DNA from: Clostridia bacterium
Lineage (GTDB): Bacteria; Bacillota_A; Clostridia; Christensenellales; UBA1242
NCBI GenBank assembly: GCA_017403205.1
Contig: JAFQOM010000085.1
Coordinates: forward strand, 1 to 21,466
DNA: 21,466 nt
Direction: 5' to 3'
The notes under the pieces were generated by a model, which worked only from the letters and a program-made list of their open reading frames with translations, did not search any database and was not told the DNA's origin. Below, one piece after another: positions 1-9,400 of this stretch. The translations under genes were made by a program, and so were the position numbers. Positions within the stretch are counted from its first letter, which is position 1, and every line of letters begins with the position of its first letter.

Positions 1-40
1 TATTTGCATTTGAGTAGCCTTAAATTAGAATTAAATAAAA

Positions 41-80
41 ATAAAAAATAGCTTATTAATTATAATAAACTATTTTTATT
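41..80 (-). terminator. AT-rich hairpin, probable terminator of the 77-aa gene
   Basis: An imperfect inverted repeat with outer arms 41-51 and 70-79, inner arms TTATT/AATAA (53-57 and 64-68) and a 6-base loop lies about 50 bases beyond the stop of the leftmost minus-strand gene. A run of T follows on each strand. The stem is almost all A-T, so it is weak as a factor-independent terminator and could partly be chance in AT-rich DNA. Confidence 0.4.
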
Positions 81-127
81 TTACTCTATTTGAAAAAAGT
101 TTTTTGCAACTTACACTTTATATAATG

Positions 128-361
128 TTATTTTTTTAAAATAGTTTTTAAAATTTCGTCCCCTTTGTCTTTTTCAACTGGTTCAAAAGTAAATTTTTTA
201 CCTTTTTCGCAATTTATTTTTACTAAATGAAGTTTCAAATTTCTTTCTTCATTGCTTTCTGACAATAAAAGATAATCTTTATTGTCAATTGTAGCATCAC
301 CTAAAACCACATAATTTTTGTCTTTAATAAAAAGTATGTCTGCTTCTTTAAACTTTTTCAT
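128..361 (-). CDS. Unrecognised 77-aa acidic/basic small protein
   Basis: Small cytosolic protein with no signal peptide or membrane segment. The ATG is preceded by a good Shine-Dalgarno (AGAGGT, about 6 bases upstream), which supports it as real. Residues 7-33 read as two short beta strands (DILFIKD, YVVLG) followed by DYLLLSES, and the C-terminus is Lys-rich. The strand pattern is loosely like small DUF1292-type proteins, but this is only an impression and I assign no function. It lies 107 bases downstream of the 466-aa membrane protein with no clear terminator between them, so it may be co-transcribed. A TATAAT box at 415-420 without a good -35 box could give a weak separate promoter. Confidence 0.7.
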   Translation of the reverse strand: MKKFKEADILFIKDKNYVVLGDATIDNKDYLLLSESNEERNLKLHLVKINCEKGKKFTFEPVEKDKGDEILKTILKK

Positions 362-468
362 TTTTCTACCTCTTTTTATCCACTTTAACCTTTAAGTTTT
401 ATTTTTAAAAATTTATTATAGTTTCTGTTATATTATTTGATTGTTTGGCAAATTTGATTGTCTTAGAT

Positions 469-1869
469 TTATTGTTCTGGCGCTGAGTCATATTCACTAG
501 TTTGTTCATTTTGGTTTTGGAGATTTTTAAGCAGATTTAAACTTGCCAAATTTCCCTGGATTTCTGCACCTTCTAAATATGTATTTTCGCCATCAGTTAC
601 AACGGATTGATTAACCCAACCTATATTAGAGCTTCCGTCGTAAACCATATTTCCATTTTCATCTAAACTTACGCCTTCGCCTACTTTAGAATAGTGTACA
701 ATACCCGTTAAATCTTTAGGGTCAACACCTTTTTCTTCAGCAACAGCTTTAATATAATCCTCTCTTGTCAATCCATAAGTTTTAAAGTTGGTATCAATTA
801 CATTACCGTCTTTATCTAGAATGGCCATGCCATCAATGTAGTAATTATCTTCAGTTGAACAGTATTTATTTCCAATTACGGCAACACCGTTTCCTTTATC
901 ATTTTGCCCGGTCATAGCTTCTTTTGCCGTATAAAAAGCATTTACCCCTTCCTTTAGCTTAAACACATTACCTAAAGCAACGCCATCTTGCTTATTTTTA
1001 TCCTCAGCAACACCATCTTGCTTGTTATTATCTTCAGTAACACTATCTTGTTTGTTTACAATTGGGGTGTCAACAAATGGATTCTCTTCTTTTGTTTCAA
1101 CTTGTACGTGAGCAGGGATGTCTTGTGGAAAACTATTATTTTTTATATCTTGTCCAGGATTGCCTATAAGCATAGAAACAGATAACAATCCAGCAGTTAA
1201 AGCGGCAATAATAGGCACAAATTTTGGATGTGTTCTAGCTAATTTTAAAGTTCCATAAATGCCTTCTGGCATATTTTCTCTAACATCGCGATTAACCAAA
1301 ATAGGTCTTTGTTTACCCAAATCATCGGCAGTTATTCCTTTTGGCCAAGAAAGTTTTTCATAAATACTTTTTCCAACTTTACCAAATTTTTTATCAACTT
1401 TTACTTCAAACTTACCTGCCCTGTAATAATGAACAACACCATCTTTATCGACCTGAGTAAAAAATTTTACACCTAGACGTTGAGCATATTGCAATTGAGC
1501 TTGTGCAGCAGTTAAAGAATAAACTTCTTCAGGCAACTCTGTACCAGGAATAGTTATAAAGAAAGAAGAATTACCAGAAATCATATTTTGCTCATTAAAC
1601 TTCTCTACAGGACTTTTTTCTTTGCCAGATGCTGAAGTTTCATTATTAGTACTTGAAGTATATTGTCTGTTTTCTGGGTCTAAAACAGTTACGGTTGTAG
1701 CATAACCTTGAGTTTTTCCACCATTTATTTCTCTATGTTCCATTGAAATATTTGCAGTTTTAGCTAATAATTCTTCAGATGTTATAGTATTTTGTTCGTT
1801 CATACCGTAAAATTTTGTATAAAGAAATTTTCTAACATCTGATACTGTTTGTCCAAATCGTTGTGCCAT
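469..1869 (-). CDS. 466-aa single-pass (type II) membrane protein with tandem 10-residue repeats; unknown function
   Basis: Residues 1-215 are hydrophilic and end in a basic stretch (KLARTHPK). One hydrophobic segment follows at about 218-236, so by the positive-inside rule the N-terminal domain is in the cytosol and residues 240-466 are outside. Just after the membrane come three 10-residue repeats built on NKQDGVAED (about 272-300), then a domain rich in DKDGN/DENGN turns (330-440) and a flexible tail ending SAPEQ. The start is fixed by AGAGGT 6 bases upstream of ATG and by a near-consensus promoter at 1922-1950. I do not recognise the family. A cytosolic domain, one membrane pass and an outer domain could mean signalling or envelope attachment, but that is only inference. 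Its C-terminal tail resembles those of the two unknown genes at the right end. Confidence 0.85.
   Translation of the reverse strand: MAQRFGQTVSDVRKFLYTKFYGMNEQNTITSEELLAKTANISMEHREINGGKTQGYATTVTVLDPENRQYTSSTNNETSASGKEKSPVEKFNEQNMISGNSSFFITIPGTELPEEVYSLTAAQAQLQYAQRLGVKFFTQVDKDGVVHYYRAGKFEVKVDKKFGKVGKSIYEKLSWPKGITADDLGKQRPILVNRDVRENMPEGIYGTLKLARTHPKFVPIIAALTAGLLSVSMLIGNPGQDIKNNSFPQDIPAHVQVETKEENPFVDTPIVNKQDSVTEDNNKQDGVAEDKNKQDGVALGNVFKLKEGVNAFYTAKEAMTGQNDKGNGVAVIGNKYCSTEDNYYIDGMAILDKDGNVIDTNFKTYGLTREDYIKAVAEEKGVDPKDLTGIVHYSKVGEGVSLDENGNMVYDGSSNIGWVNQSVVTDGENTYLEGAEIQGNLASLNLLKNLQNQNEQTSEYDSAPEQ
977..1066 (-). repeat. Three tandem 30-bp coding repeats
   Basis: Units 977-1006, 1007-1036 and 1037-1066 are imperfect in-frame 30-bp copies encoding the NKQD-x-V-x-ED decapeptide just outside the membrane segment of the 466-aa protein. 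The first two copies are very similar; the third has drifted. The length is a multiple of three, so copy-number change would lengthen or shorten the extracellular spacer without a frameshift. Confidence 0.85.
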
Positions 1870-1921
1870 AATTTACCTCTTTTTTATATTTAAGTCTCAA
1901 ATTTTTATTTTATTATTTTTA

Positions 1922-1950
1922 ATAATAGCATGCTTTTTAGTTTTTGTTAA
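1922..1950 (-). promoter_or_regulatory. Sigma70-type promoter of the 466-aa membrane protein gene
   Basis: On the minus strand: -35 TTAACA (1945-1950), a 17-base spacer, and -10 TATTAT (1922-1927) preceded by TG at the extended -10 position. The predicted transcript start near 1915 leaves a leader of about 45 bases before the ATG at 1869. Confidence 0.7.
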
Positions 1951-2132
1951 AGAAAAAATAAAAAAATAATTTTTTATCTCTTAGTTTTTTAGCGTGTTTT
2001 GGGTAATTAGTAGCATAAAAATTAGATTTTTAAATAGCGCTTAGTTGTATAACTGACGGCTGTCTTTTTTTTGCCTTTTTCATTGTGTCTTAATTCCTTC
2101 GCTTAGGTATTTTTAATTGCACCAATTAGCCT
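1951..2132. other. Non-coding spacer, no gene recognised
   Basis: This is the rest of the 368-base gap between the two minus-strand genes. It holds long A/T tracts and one slightly more mixed patch (about 2037-2080) with a small GACGGCTGTC hairpin-like motif followed by eight T on the plus strand. No plus-strand gene precedes it, so it is not an obvious terminator. A 17-codon minus-strand ORF here was judged too weak to call. Confidence 0.4.
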
Positions 2133-2163
2133 AAAAAAGTTGGAACAAAAATGCTCCAACTTT
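2133..2163 (-). terminator. Intrinsic terminator of the O-antigen-ligase-like gene
   Basis: Perfect 9-bp arms AAAGTTGGA (2136-2144) and TCCAACTTT (2155-2163) with a 10-base loop. Read on the minus strand, the hairpin runs into a six-T tract (2133-2138), about 75 bases after the stop of the gene at 2238-3734. Confidence 0.9.
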
Positions 2164-2237
2164 AAATTATTACATAAATTTTTAAATGATTAACCAACTA
2201 TCTTCTTTGTTAACCTTAATTGTTTAAATTTGCGTGT

Positions 2238-3734
2238 TTAATTTATTGTTTTTATAGCGTTTTGCGTTTCATCGCAACTATTTATTTTTTCGGCAAAAGC
2301 TAGCGCCATAGAGTAAATTAAAGTTGGTCCAATATTAAAGAAGTGGCAATCTAGCAAACTCATAAGTAATAAGCATAAAATAGATAGCCCAATAAAAGAT
2401 TTTTCTAATGAAGGCTTTTTAAACATCAATTTAACGGTTTGAAATCTATGATAAGCATAAGCAATTATTCCAACTATACCACAAGAAGCAAGTATTTGAA
2501 TTATTGTATTGTGCCATCTTGGTGGGAAAAACGAGCTGAAAGACTCTACTTTAGAATATCCATAAGGTACATAGCTGTATGGATAAAAAGATTGCCCCAA
2601 AATAGGGTCTTGTAAAAACGCATAAAAACCTTGTTCGTATATTTTAAATCTAGAACTGTCGTTAAATGCCAAAGAATTGTTTTCTGTTTGTTTTATTATA
2701 GAAGGCACCTTTTTAAACAGTTCTATTAGTGTAGAACTAAATATTAAGCATAGCATAATAACAAAAGCAATTAAAACAGCGGAAGAAATTCTAAACTCTT
2801 TTTTGTTTTTTGCCTTAACAAAAGTTACTATAAAGGAAAAAACATAAATAAAAGCCCCGCCCACAATAGAGCCTCTTGAACAACTGCAAATTAAACCAAC
2901 AAGCAAAAGGCTGGCAATTGTTAAATAGATATAAGAAAAATTTTTTTTGCAAGCAAGATAAAAAGCAAAGGGTATAGACATAGATATTAAAGCACCAATA
3001 TTGTTATAAATACCCCAACCGGTTAAAATTTTTGACCTTGTAATTGTTCCGTTTTCTATAACGCTAGATGAAACATAAATATAAGCAACTTGGGCGCAAA
3101 CAACCAGCCCCATAATAACCATTAACCATGCAAAATAGTCTTTTTTTACATTTTTCCAATCAACTGTTGCTGTAAAGATAAAATACAAAAGAAATATAGA
3201 TAAAAATTGGAGAGAGGCAAAAATTAAGTTGTTTAAAAAAACATCAAAATAATTTTGAGCACCGATACCGCTAATTAAATAAGCAACACCTAATGCAATT
3301 ATACCGCCCAAAAGACTTCTTTTTGTTTTAAAAAACTTTTTAAAACCGATATTTTTATCTAAAGCAACCCTTAAAATAAAAGCAATAATACTTATTGTGA
3401 CAACAACTCCAATTAAAACACCTGTTGAACCATAAAACATGGATTGTTCGGATACGCCAGGGTTGTTTTTTTTAGCAGGAGAGATGTAGCAAAAAACAAA
3501 AACAGGCATAAGGCCTAACAAATCCGGTGAAAATAAACATATAAAAACAATTAAAATGCCTATAAATATATAAAATAAAAATTCTAGTGCTAAAATGTGT
3601 GTTAATAGGCAAATTGCACCAATTATGGCAATACCAAATGGCGAAACTATTAAATTGTTAATAAAATTAACAGTCTTTGTGTTTTTAATTTTATAATAAA
3701 AATTAAGCCGAGAATTTACGGTATTTTTCGCCAT
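2238..3734 (-). CDS. O-antigen ligase / Wzy polymerase-like polytopic membrane protein
   Basis: A 498-aa protein with 10-12 hydrophobic segments, the layout of the O-antigen ligase superfamily (Wzy_C, PF04932). Family marks visible are the GWGIYNNIGA segment (239-248), SCSRGS with Arg287, the SRFKIYEQG stretch (361-369) opening the large outer loop, and RWHNTIIQ with His408 in that loop before GIVGI, the region where these enzymes carry catalytic Arg/His residues. Members join or polymerise undecaprenyl-linked glycans, or attach glycans to protein, on the outer face of the cytoplasmic membrane. No other glycan genes are in view, so the substrate is unknown and a stand-alone ligase attaching sugars to surface proteins is possible. 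AAGAGG sits about 6 bases before the ATG. It has its own promoter and terminator, so it is monocistronic. Confidence 0.85.
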   Translation of the reverse strand: MAKNTVNSRLNFYYKIKNTKTVNFINNLIVSPFGIAIIGAICLLTHILALEFLFYIFIGILIVFICLFSPDLLGLMPVFVFCYISPAKKNNPGVSEQSMFYGSTGVLIGVVVTISIIAFILRVALDKNIGFKKFFKTKRSLLGGIIALGVAYLISGIGAQNYFDVFLNNLIFASLQFLSIFLLYFIFTATVDWKNVKKDYFAWLMVIMGLVVCAQVAYIYVSSSVIENGTITRSKILTGWGIYNNIGALISMSIPFAFYLACKKNFSYIYLTIASLLLVGLICSCSRGSIVGGAFIYVFSFIVTFVKAKNKKEFRISSAVLIAFVIMLCLIFSSTLIELFKKVPSIIKQTENNSLAFNDSSRFKIYEQGFYAFLQDPILGQSFYPYSYVPYGYSKVESFSSFFPPRWHNTIIQILASCGIVGIIAYAYHRFQTVKLMFKKPSLEKSFIGLSILCLLLMSLLDCHFFNIGPTLIYSMALAFAEKINSCDETQNAIKTIN

Positions 3735-3773
3735 AATAACCTCTTGAATTTTTAAAATTTTATATTTAAAATC

Positions 3774-3802
3774 AATATAATTTATTTTTTTTTAGGTGTC
3801 AA
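3774..3802 (-). promoter_or_regulatory. Promoter of the O-antigen-ligase-like gene
   Basis: Minus strand: a perfect -35 TTGACA (3797-3802), a 17-base spacer, and -10 TATATT (3774-3779, one mismatch to TATAAT). The ATG at 3734 is about 35 bases past the expected start site. Confidence 0.75.
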
Positions 3803-3812
3803 ATAAAACATA

Positions 3813-3861
3813 AAAAACACACATCTTGTATAAAAAACTTTTTTGTTTTTTGTGTGTTTTT
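3813..3861. repeat. Long inverted repeat between the divergent promoters
   Basis: Perfect 11-bp arms, AAAAACACACA (3813-3823) and TGTGTGTTTTT (3851-3861). Inside the loop a second A6C/GT6 pairing is possible (3832-3838 with 3845-3851). It lies upstream of both the leftward (3774-3802) and rightward (3955-3983) promoters, so it terminates neither message. A protein-binding site or a transcriptional insulator is possible, and low complexity may also account for it. Just beyond is a direct repeat TGCAAAAAAA at 3888-3897 and 3901-3910. Confidence 0.5.
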
Positions 3862-3954
3862 ATAAGCAACAAAAATAGTTAATTTTTTGCAAAAAAAACA
3901 TGCAAAAAAAGCGCCAAATTACGCATATTATATTAAATAAAACCGGTAAAAAAA

Positions 3955-3994
3955 TTGACTTTTTTGATTTATTATTATATCATTATAATAATAA
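3955..3994 (+). promoter_or_regulatory. Promoter of the ABC/surface-protein operon, with overlapping palindrome
   Basis: -35 TTGACT (3955-3960), a 17-base spacer, and -10 TATCAT (3978-3983). The ATG of the first gene is at 4045, giving a leader of about 55 bases. Ten-base inverted arms TTATTATTAT (3969-3978) and ATAATAATAA (3985-3994) straddle the -10 box, a position where a repressor could act. AT-richness makes the palindrome less certain than the promoter. Confidence 0.6.
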
Positions 3995-4044
3995 ATTTTA
4001 AGCAAAAGTTTTTGATAACCAAAACCAAAATAAGGGGTGTTTAA

Positions 4045-4785
4045 ATGGAAGAAGAAAAGCTTTTAGAAGTTAATAATTTGTTTAAAAAATACAACCCTAA
4101 ATCAGATTATGTAATTAAGGATATAAATTTGCATGGCTATGCTGGAGAAATAGTGGGGATATTAGGTCACAATGGTGCGGGAAAATCAACCACCATAAAA
4201 TGTATAACTGGCATGCACCCTTACAATGAAGGTGAAATTAAAATTTGTGGCTTTGATTTGTTGCAAAATTCTATACAAGCAAAATCAAACTTTGGTTATG
4301 TTAGTGATGATTTTACTTTGTTTGAAAGAATGACAGGGTTTGAGTATTTAAATTTTATGGCGGATATATATGGTATTAGTCAGGAAGAGAGAAAACAAAG
4401 AATAGAAGGTTTTCAAAAACAATTTTTGTTGGGTGACGCAATTTATGAGCAAATTTCTGCCTATTCACACGGTATGAAACAAAAAATTTCTATTATGGGG
4501 GCGTTGATACATAATCCAAAAGTATTTATTTTAGATGAACCTATGACAGGACTTGATGCACATACGGTAAATCACCTAAAAAAATATTTTAAAACACACA
4601 GTAAAAATGGCAATTTGGTTTTGTTTTCTTCACACAATTTAGATATTGTAGAAAAATTATGTGATAGGGTTTATATTATTGACCAAGGTGTCTTGTTGGA
4701 AGAAATAAACTTAAAAACATTTAAGAAAAAGGGTAACGATTTGGAAAGTTATTTTTTATCTTTCACAAATAAGGTGTCAAATTAG
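4045..4785 (+). CDS. ABC transporter ATP-binding protein (ABC-2 exporter type)
   Basis: A 246-aa nucleotide-binding subunit that powers the permease encoded next to it from the cytosolic face. It has a complete catalytic set: Walker A GHNGAGKST (41-49), a Q-loop region in which GYVSDD (84-89) replaces the usual Gln, as is common in ABC-2 ATPases, a signature helix YSHGMKQK (140-147) in place of LSGGQ, Walker B VFILDEP (160-166), a D-loop GLDA (169-172) and switch His197 in SSHNLD. The length is normal for the family. The start is supported by an AAGGGGTG Shine-Dalgarno about 7 bases upstream. Its stop TAG shares one base with the next gene's GTG, so the two subunits are translationally coupled. 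The transported substrate is unknown. Confidence 0.93.
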   Translation: MEEEKLLEVNNLFKKYNPKSDYVIKDINLHGYAGEIVGILGHNGAGKSTTIKCITGMHPYNEGEIKICGFDLLQNSIQAKSNFGYVSDDFTLFERMTGFEYLNFMADIYGISQEERKQRIEGFQKQFLLGDAIYEQISAYSHGMKQKISIMGALIHNPKVFILDEPMTGLDAHTVNHLKKYFKTHSKNGNLVLFSSHNLDIVEKLCDRVYIIDQGVLLEEINLKTFKKKGNDLESYFLSFTNKVSN

Positions 4786-6452
4786 TGAACGTTTTTTCAA
4801 CTTTATTTAGATATGAAATAAAAAAACAGTTTCCTATAGGTTTTAAAAGAGGCAAAAGAGATTTTGTTGGTTTTTTGTTGTCGTTTTTAATAACAGCTTT
4901 AATCATTGGTTTGTTTATATTTTTTATGTCTGTTATAGCAAAAAATTATGTTGCTATTAAAGTTGATAAAATTGTTGATAAAGAGTCTAGAGCATACGAA
5001 CTTTTAAATCTTTTTTACACCATGATTATAGTTGCTATGTTTTTTGTTTGTTTAGAACAAATGAGAAGAACTTTAACAGATAGTTCGGATAAGGGCATGC
5101 TTTTAAGATTGCCAGTTAAAGAACAAACTTTATTTTTAAGCAAATTTTTAGTTTTGTTGTTGCAAAATTATATAACCGGTTTTTTGTTTATAGTGCCTGT
5201 TAATATAATTATTTGTGCGGTTACAACAAATTCAATTGTTTTTTGGCTTAGTTCAATTTTGGTGCTTTTAACACTTCCATTAATTGTTTTGTTGTTAGCA
5301 AGCATATTTATTGTGCCATATATAAAAATTATTGATGCTATTAAGCGAAGATATGTTTTGATGTTTTTGCTGCTTACTGTTTTATTGTCGGCATTGTTTG
5401 TTTTTTATATGATGTTTTTAAGTGCATTGCAAGGGTATTTAGAAACGGGATACATAAAATTTTTATTTAATGAAAAATTTATGTCTACGCTTCAAAAATT
5501 AACCTTATTTTCATATCCGGCAAATTGTTTAGCTGGCATTGTTGTTGGACGAAATATTTTAAGCTCTGTTTTGGTTTTGGTTGTTTGTGTTTTAATAGGT
5601 GTTTGCTGTGTTTATTTTGTTTCAAAAAAATTATTTCACATCACGCTTTATAAAGATAATCAACGTAAGGCTGCATACAAAAAATCTAACAACTATAAAC
5701 AACTATCAGTACTTGCAAGTTTAATAAAAAAAGAATTTGTTAGCGTTGGTAGAGAACCTAAACATATTTTTTCTTATTTAGTTATTGCAGCAACTATGCC
5801 AGTTATGGTTTATTGCTGCTACACGTTGTTTGAAACATTGATTTATAATATACTTGGATTAACGCTTGCATTTCCTCTAGCAATATTTGTTGTTTTGATT
5901 TTTAGTGTTTTAACAAATACATTTTGTTCTACAAATGTTACAAGAGAGGGAATATCTATTTTAAAACAAAAAACACTGCCTATAAAAGTTTCTAACATAT
6001 TAAGGGCAAAAATTATATTTTGCTTAATTGTTAGTTTGTTGTCGGTTTTAATTTCTGTAACAATGCTTATAATTGCAACATCTTTATCTGTTTTAGATGG
6101 CATAGCGTGTTTGTTAATTGGTGCAATATTTTCTGCTTCACAAATACTTTTAGCAACAAAACTAGATTTAAAAAATGTTAATTTGTCATTATCAAAAACC
6201 CAAATAGAAAAGCAAAGCTCAAGAACAATAACAAAAGTAATTTGTGCAGGACTAATTGTTGCGATGGTTGTTGGAATAGGTTCTATTGTTTGTGGTGTAT
6301 TTGCAAAAGGGGTTTTAACTAGCGCAAATATAGCAATTGATTATGGCTTTGTATATATAATTCCATGTATAGTTTGTACATTGTATTTTATAGTGACTGT
6401 GTTATACTATTATAGAAAAATTCAAAAAGCTTTTGATAGGGTATCAAGATAA
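4785..6452 (+). CDS. ABC exporter permease, 555 aa (ABC-2 / PF16949-like)
   Basis: Polytopic protein with about 12 predicted membrane segments in two halves, split by a charged cytosolic region (about 285-320, LYKDNQRKAAYKKSNNYKQ and on). The N-terminus is basic and amphipathic. The size and two-half layout fit the long single-chain ABC-2 type permeases (ABC_tran_2-like) rather than the usual 250-400-aa ones. It starts with GTG inside the preceding TAG (TAGTG) and has AAGGTG as Shine-Dalgarno about 8 bases upstream within the ATPase gene. The stop is 18 bases before the next gene, which has its own strong ribosome site. Together with the ATPase it should form an exporter. The operon suggests it serves or needs the two large surface proteins, but which molecule moves is not shown by the sequence. 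Confidence 0.88.
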   Translation: MNVFSTLFRYEIKKQFPIGFKRGKRDFVGFLLSFLITALIIGLFIFFMSVIAKNYVAIKVDKIVDKESRAYELLNLFYTMIIVAMFFVCLEQMRRTLTDSSDKGMLLRLPVKEQTLFLSKFLVLLLQNYITGFLFIVPVNIIICAVTTNSIVFWLSSILVLLTLPLIVLLLASIFIVPYIKIIDAIKRRYVLMFLLLTVLLSALFVFYMMFLSALQGYLETGYIKFLFNEKFMSTLQKLTLFSYPANCLAGIVVGRNILSSVLVLVVCVLIGVCCVYFVSKKLFHITLYKDNQRKAAYKKSNNYKQLSVLASLIKKEFVSVGREPKHIFSYLVIAATMPVMVYCCYTLFETLIYNILGLTLAFPLAIFVVLIFSVLTNTFCSTNVTREGISILKQKTLPIKVSNILRAKIIFCLIVSLLSVLISVTMLIIATSLSVLDGIACLLIGAIFSASQILLATKLDLKNVNLSLSKTQIEKQSSRTITKVICAGLIVAMVVGIGSIVCGVFAKGVLTSANIAIDYGFVYIIPCIVCTLYFIVTVLYYYRKIQKAFDRVSR

Positions 6453-6470
6453 AAAGGGGGTGTAAAAATA

Positions 6471-9400
6471 ATGAACAAAAAAATAATTTTATTGATTTTA
6501 GTTTTGCCATTATTTTTGTTGTTAACAATTTACACCTCAACAAGTTCTGCGGGGCTTAATATTAAAGTGCCTGTTTCTAAAATCGAAATTACAGACAGCA
6601 ATATTGTGTATTTAAATTTAGACGATGAAGAAAAGCATTATATAAATTATGCAGTTTATCCAATAGCTGCATCAAACAAACAAATAATTTTTACAACTGA
6701 GCAGATTCAGGGCACAAGATTTGCAGAACTTGAATATAAAGATGGATACATAATACCTAAAACGGTAGGCGCGGCAAAGGTTTATTTAACAACTGTTGAC
6801 GGCGGTTTTAAAGATAGCTTTATTGTTCAAGTAGAATCTATAAATCTTCAAGCAATAGAGTGCAGTGTAAGTCAAAGTAATTTAATGGTAGGTTCAAGCA
6901 CAAAAATACAAACAAGCTTTATACCACAAGAGGCAACAAACAAAATTTTAAATTATTTTTCTAGCAACAACGCTGTAGCAACAGTTAGTGACAATGGTGT
7001 TGTTAGGGCAGTAGGCAAGGGCAGTGCAACAATTACTGTTTTGTCAGAAGCTAATCCACTTGTTAAAGACGAAATCGTTATTAATGTTTATAATCAAGAG
7101 ATAATGGATCTTGGTCAAAGTGAAATTTATACAATTGAAAATAGTGGCTCTTTAAATATTTCTATAGATACAACTGAAAATTATCAATTAACTTACAGTT
7201 TGTATGACACAAGCAATATGCCGCTTGATAAAACAGTATTTGATGAACAAAACACATCTTTTTTAACGCTAAGCGAAGGTCAAGTTGTGTTTAATTACTC
7301 TTTTATACAAGACTTTAAGGGCAGTGTTATTTTAAAAATAAAAATTACAACAGACAACCCTGTTAGACAGCCCTTTGAAAGACAATGTGTTTTGCATAAA
7401 ATAGATCAAATACAGGCAGGCTTTGAAAGTGATCAACCCATAAGTTATACTGCAGGATCTATGTTTGCTTTGCATAATCAAATTATTTTTAATCCAGACA
7501 ATCTTGACATTAACTATCAAATACAAACATCAAACAATAATATTGAAGTTGTAGAGGCATCTAACAAAATAAGACTTAAAGCAGTTTTACCTGGAGTAAC
7601 AGATGTAACAGTTAAAATTGTAAACAATGCCCCTCCGTATCAAGAAGTTAGTTTAATAAAACAAGTTGTAATTTTGCCTACAAGTTTAGATATTGTAGAA
7701 TCTGCAGAAACGTATGGAATAGAAAATGTTTGGACTGTTGGTGGGTTTGAAATAAACAACACGACAAATACTTCAAAAATAAATACAAGTTATGGCAAAA
7801 CAGAAGCTGGAGAAAACTTTTTTGATCACTTTGAATATATAACAAACAGCAACAAAGTAGATATAAACAAGGATGGAACAATTGTTATAAAAGACAAAGA
7901 TTTTGTAGGAGAAGTGCAAGTTTATGCCAAATTTGATTATCAAGGCTTTGTTGTTAAAAGTCCAGAATTTGTTTTTAGGGCAGTTGGTAACGGTGTTAAT
8001 GTAAGAAGCTTTGGTGATTTATATACAGCAACAAAAAATCAAAAAATTGTTGTTTTGCAAAACGAAATCAAGGAAGACTTTGGTTTTTATAAAAACGGCT
8101 ATGCTGTTTATACAGAAGATTCTGTAACAAAAATTAACAGCACATATGATATAGATCATTATATAAACTTAGCAAAACAAAATAATCCAGATAAAACAGA
8201 TATAGAAATTTTAAGGATTGCAAAAGAAAACTCTAACATAAAAGTTTTAATAGAGTTTAAAGCAGATGTTTATGGAAATGGTTATCAAATAAATGCTCAT
8301 AACATTGCATATGGTTTGGATAAAACAGATTCACTTAAAAAGGATGCCTTATTTAAGGGGCCAAGAGATTTTGTTTCTATGACAGAGTCTCAAAGCAGTT
8401 TGGTTAGCGTAAACGCTCAAGACAACATTAGTTTTGCGGTTTATCAAAACGTTACATTAAACAATGTTGAGTTAAAATCATGTGACTTAAAGGCAGACGA
8501 AAACGGAAACTATGATTTAACAGACTTAACTTATGTAGGCACAACGGTTGAAGTATTGGGTGATAATGTTAATATCAATTATTCAAGACTAACAAACGGA
8601 AGAACTGTTTTAAGAGTTTTTGGGGATATTAATGATAGTCAAAAAGTTATAAATGTAAACATTAAAAACAGTGTGTTAAGCAGCGCAAGAGAGTTTATTG
8701 TGCGTATGGGGTCTAATGCATTTGTTAAAGGAAGTGATCAAACCCCATCACCATTTATAGATGAAGATACAACAAAAACTTTTCCTATGCAAAAAACATA
8801 TGAAGCAATGACAAGTCAAGAAAAACTTGATTATGAAAACAAATACATTAAAACTTTTGTAAACATTAAAAATAGCATTTTAAAAGACTCTGGCTTATTT
8901 TGTGTGGGCATAGACTCTCACTTTTCAGGGCAGGCACTTGCATCGGGCAATAGGTTAATAGAAGGATTGCTTTCATCTTGGTATGATTTGGCAAAAACAA
9001 GTTATGGCGCAAAACTTACATTTGATGGCGATGTAAGAATGTATGACTGGAAAGAAGTTAACAAAATAGATAGCAGCACTTTAATAGAAATAGAACTTGC
9101 TGACGACCTTGATATTTCAGATTTTAAATTTGCAAACCTAAAGTTTGACATTAAAGATCTTATTAATGGCTTAGCAAATAACACACAAAAGCCATACTTA
9201 AACACAATTGTTTATTCGCAAGGTGAAAATAAATATGTTCATGGCGGTATTGCTTTTTTTGGCGGTGGCAAAAACTATAGTGTTTTTGAATATTCAAACT
9301 ACAACTTTAAGGCATTAAATGGATACGAAGTAAAATTGTCAGATGTTAATAAAGCAGAATTGCAATTAGCTGCTGGCAACGAATCTTTTTACTTTCTATT

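Noticed and set aside
988..1185. Plus-strand 65-codon frame opposite the repeat region
   Set aside because: Antisense shadow of the 30-bp repeats in the 466-aa gene; no ribosome site, and its peptide is only low-complexity hydrophobic sequence.
2020..2085. 17-codon minus-strand ORF (MKKAKKRQP...) and a GACGGCTGTC hairpin with T8 as a possible small RNA
   Set aside because: The ribosome site is too far from the ATG, the stem is only 3 bp, and no promoter was found on the needed strand.
3888..3910. TGCAAAAAAA pair as a CRISPR-like or mobile element repeat
   Set aside because: Only two short A-rich copies, with no regular array and no terminal inverted repeats or transposase nearby.
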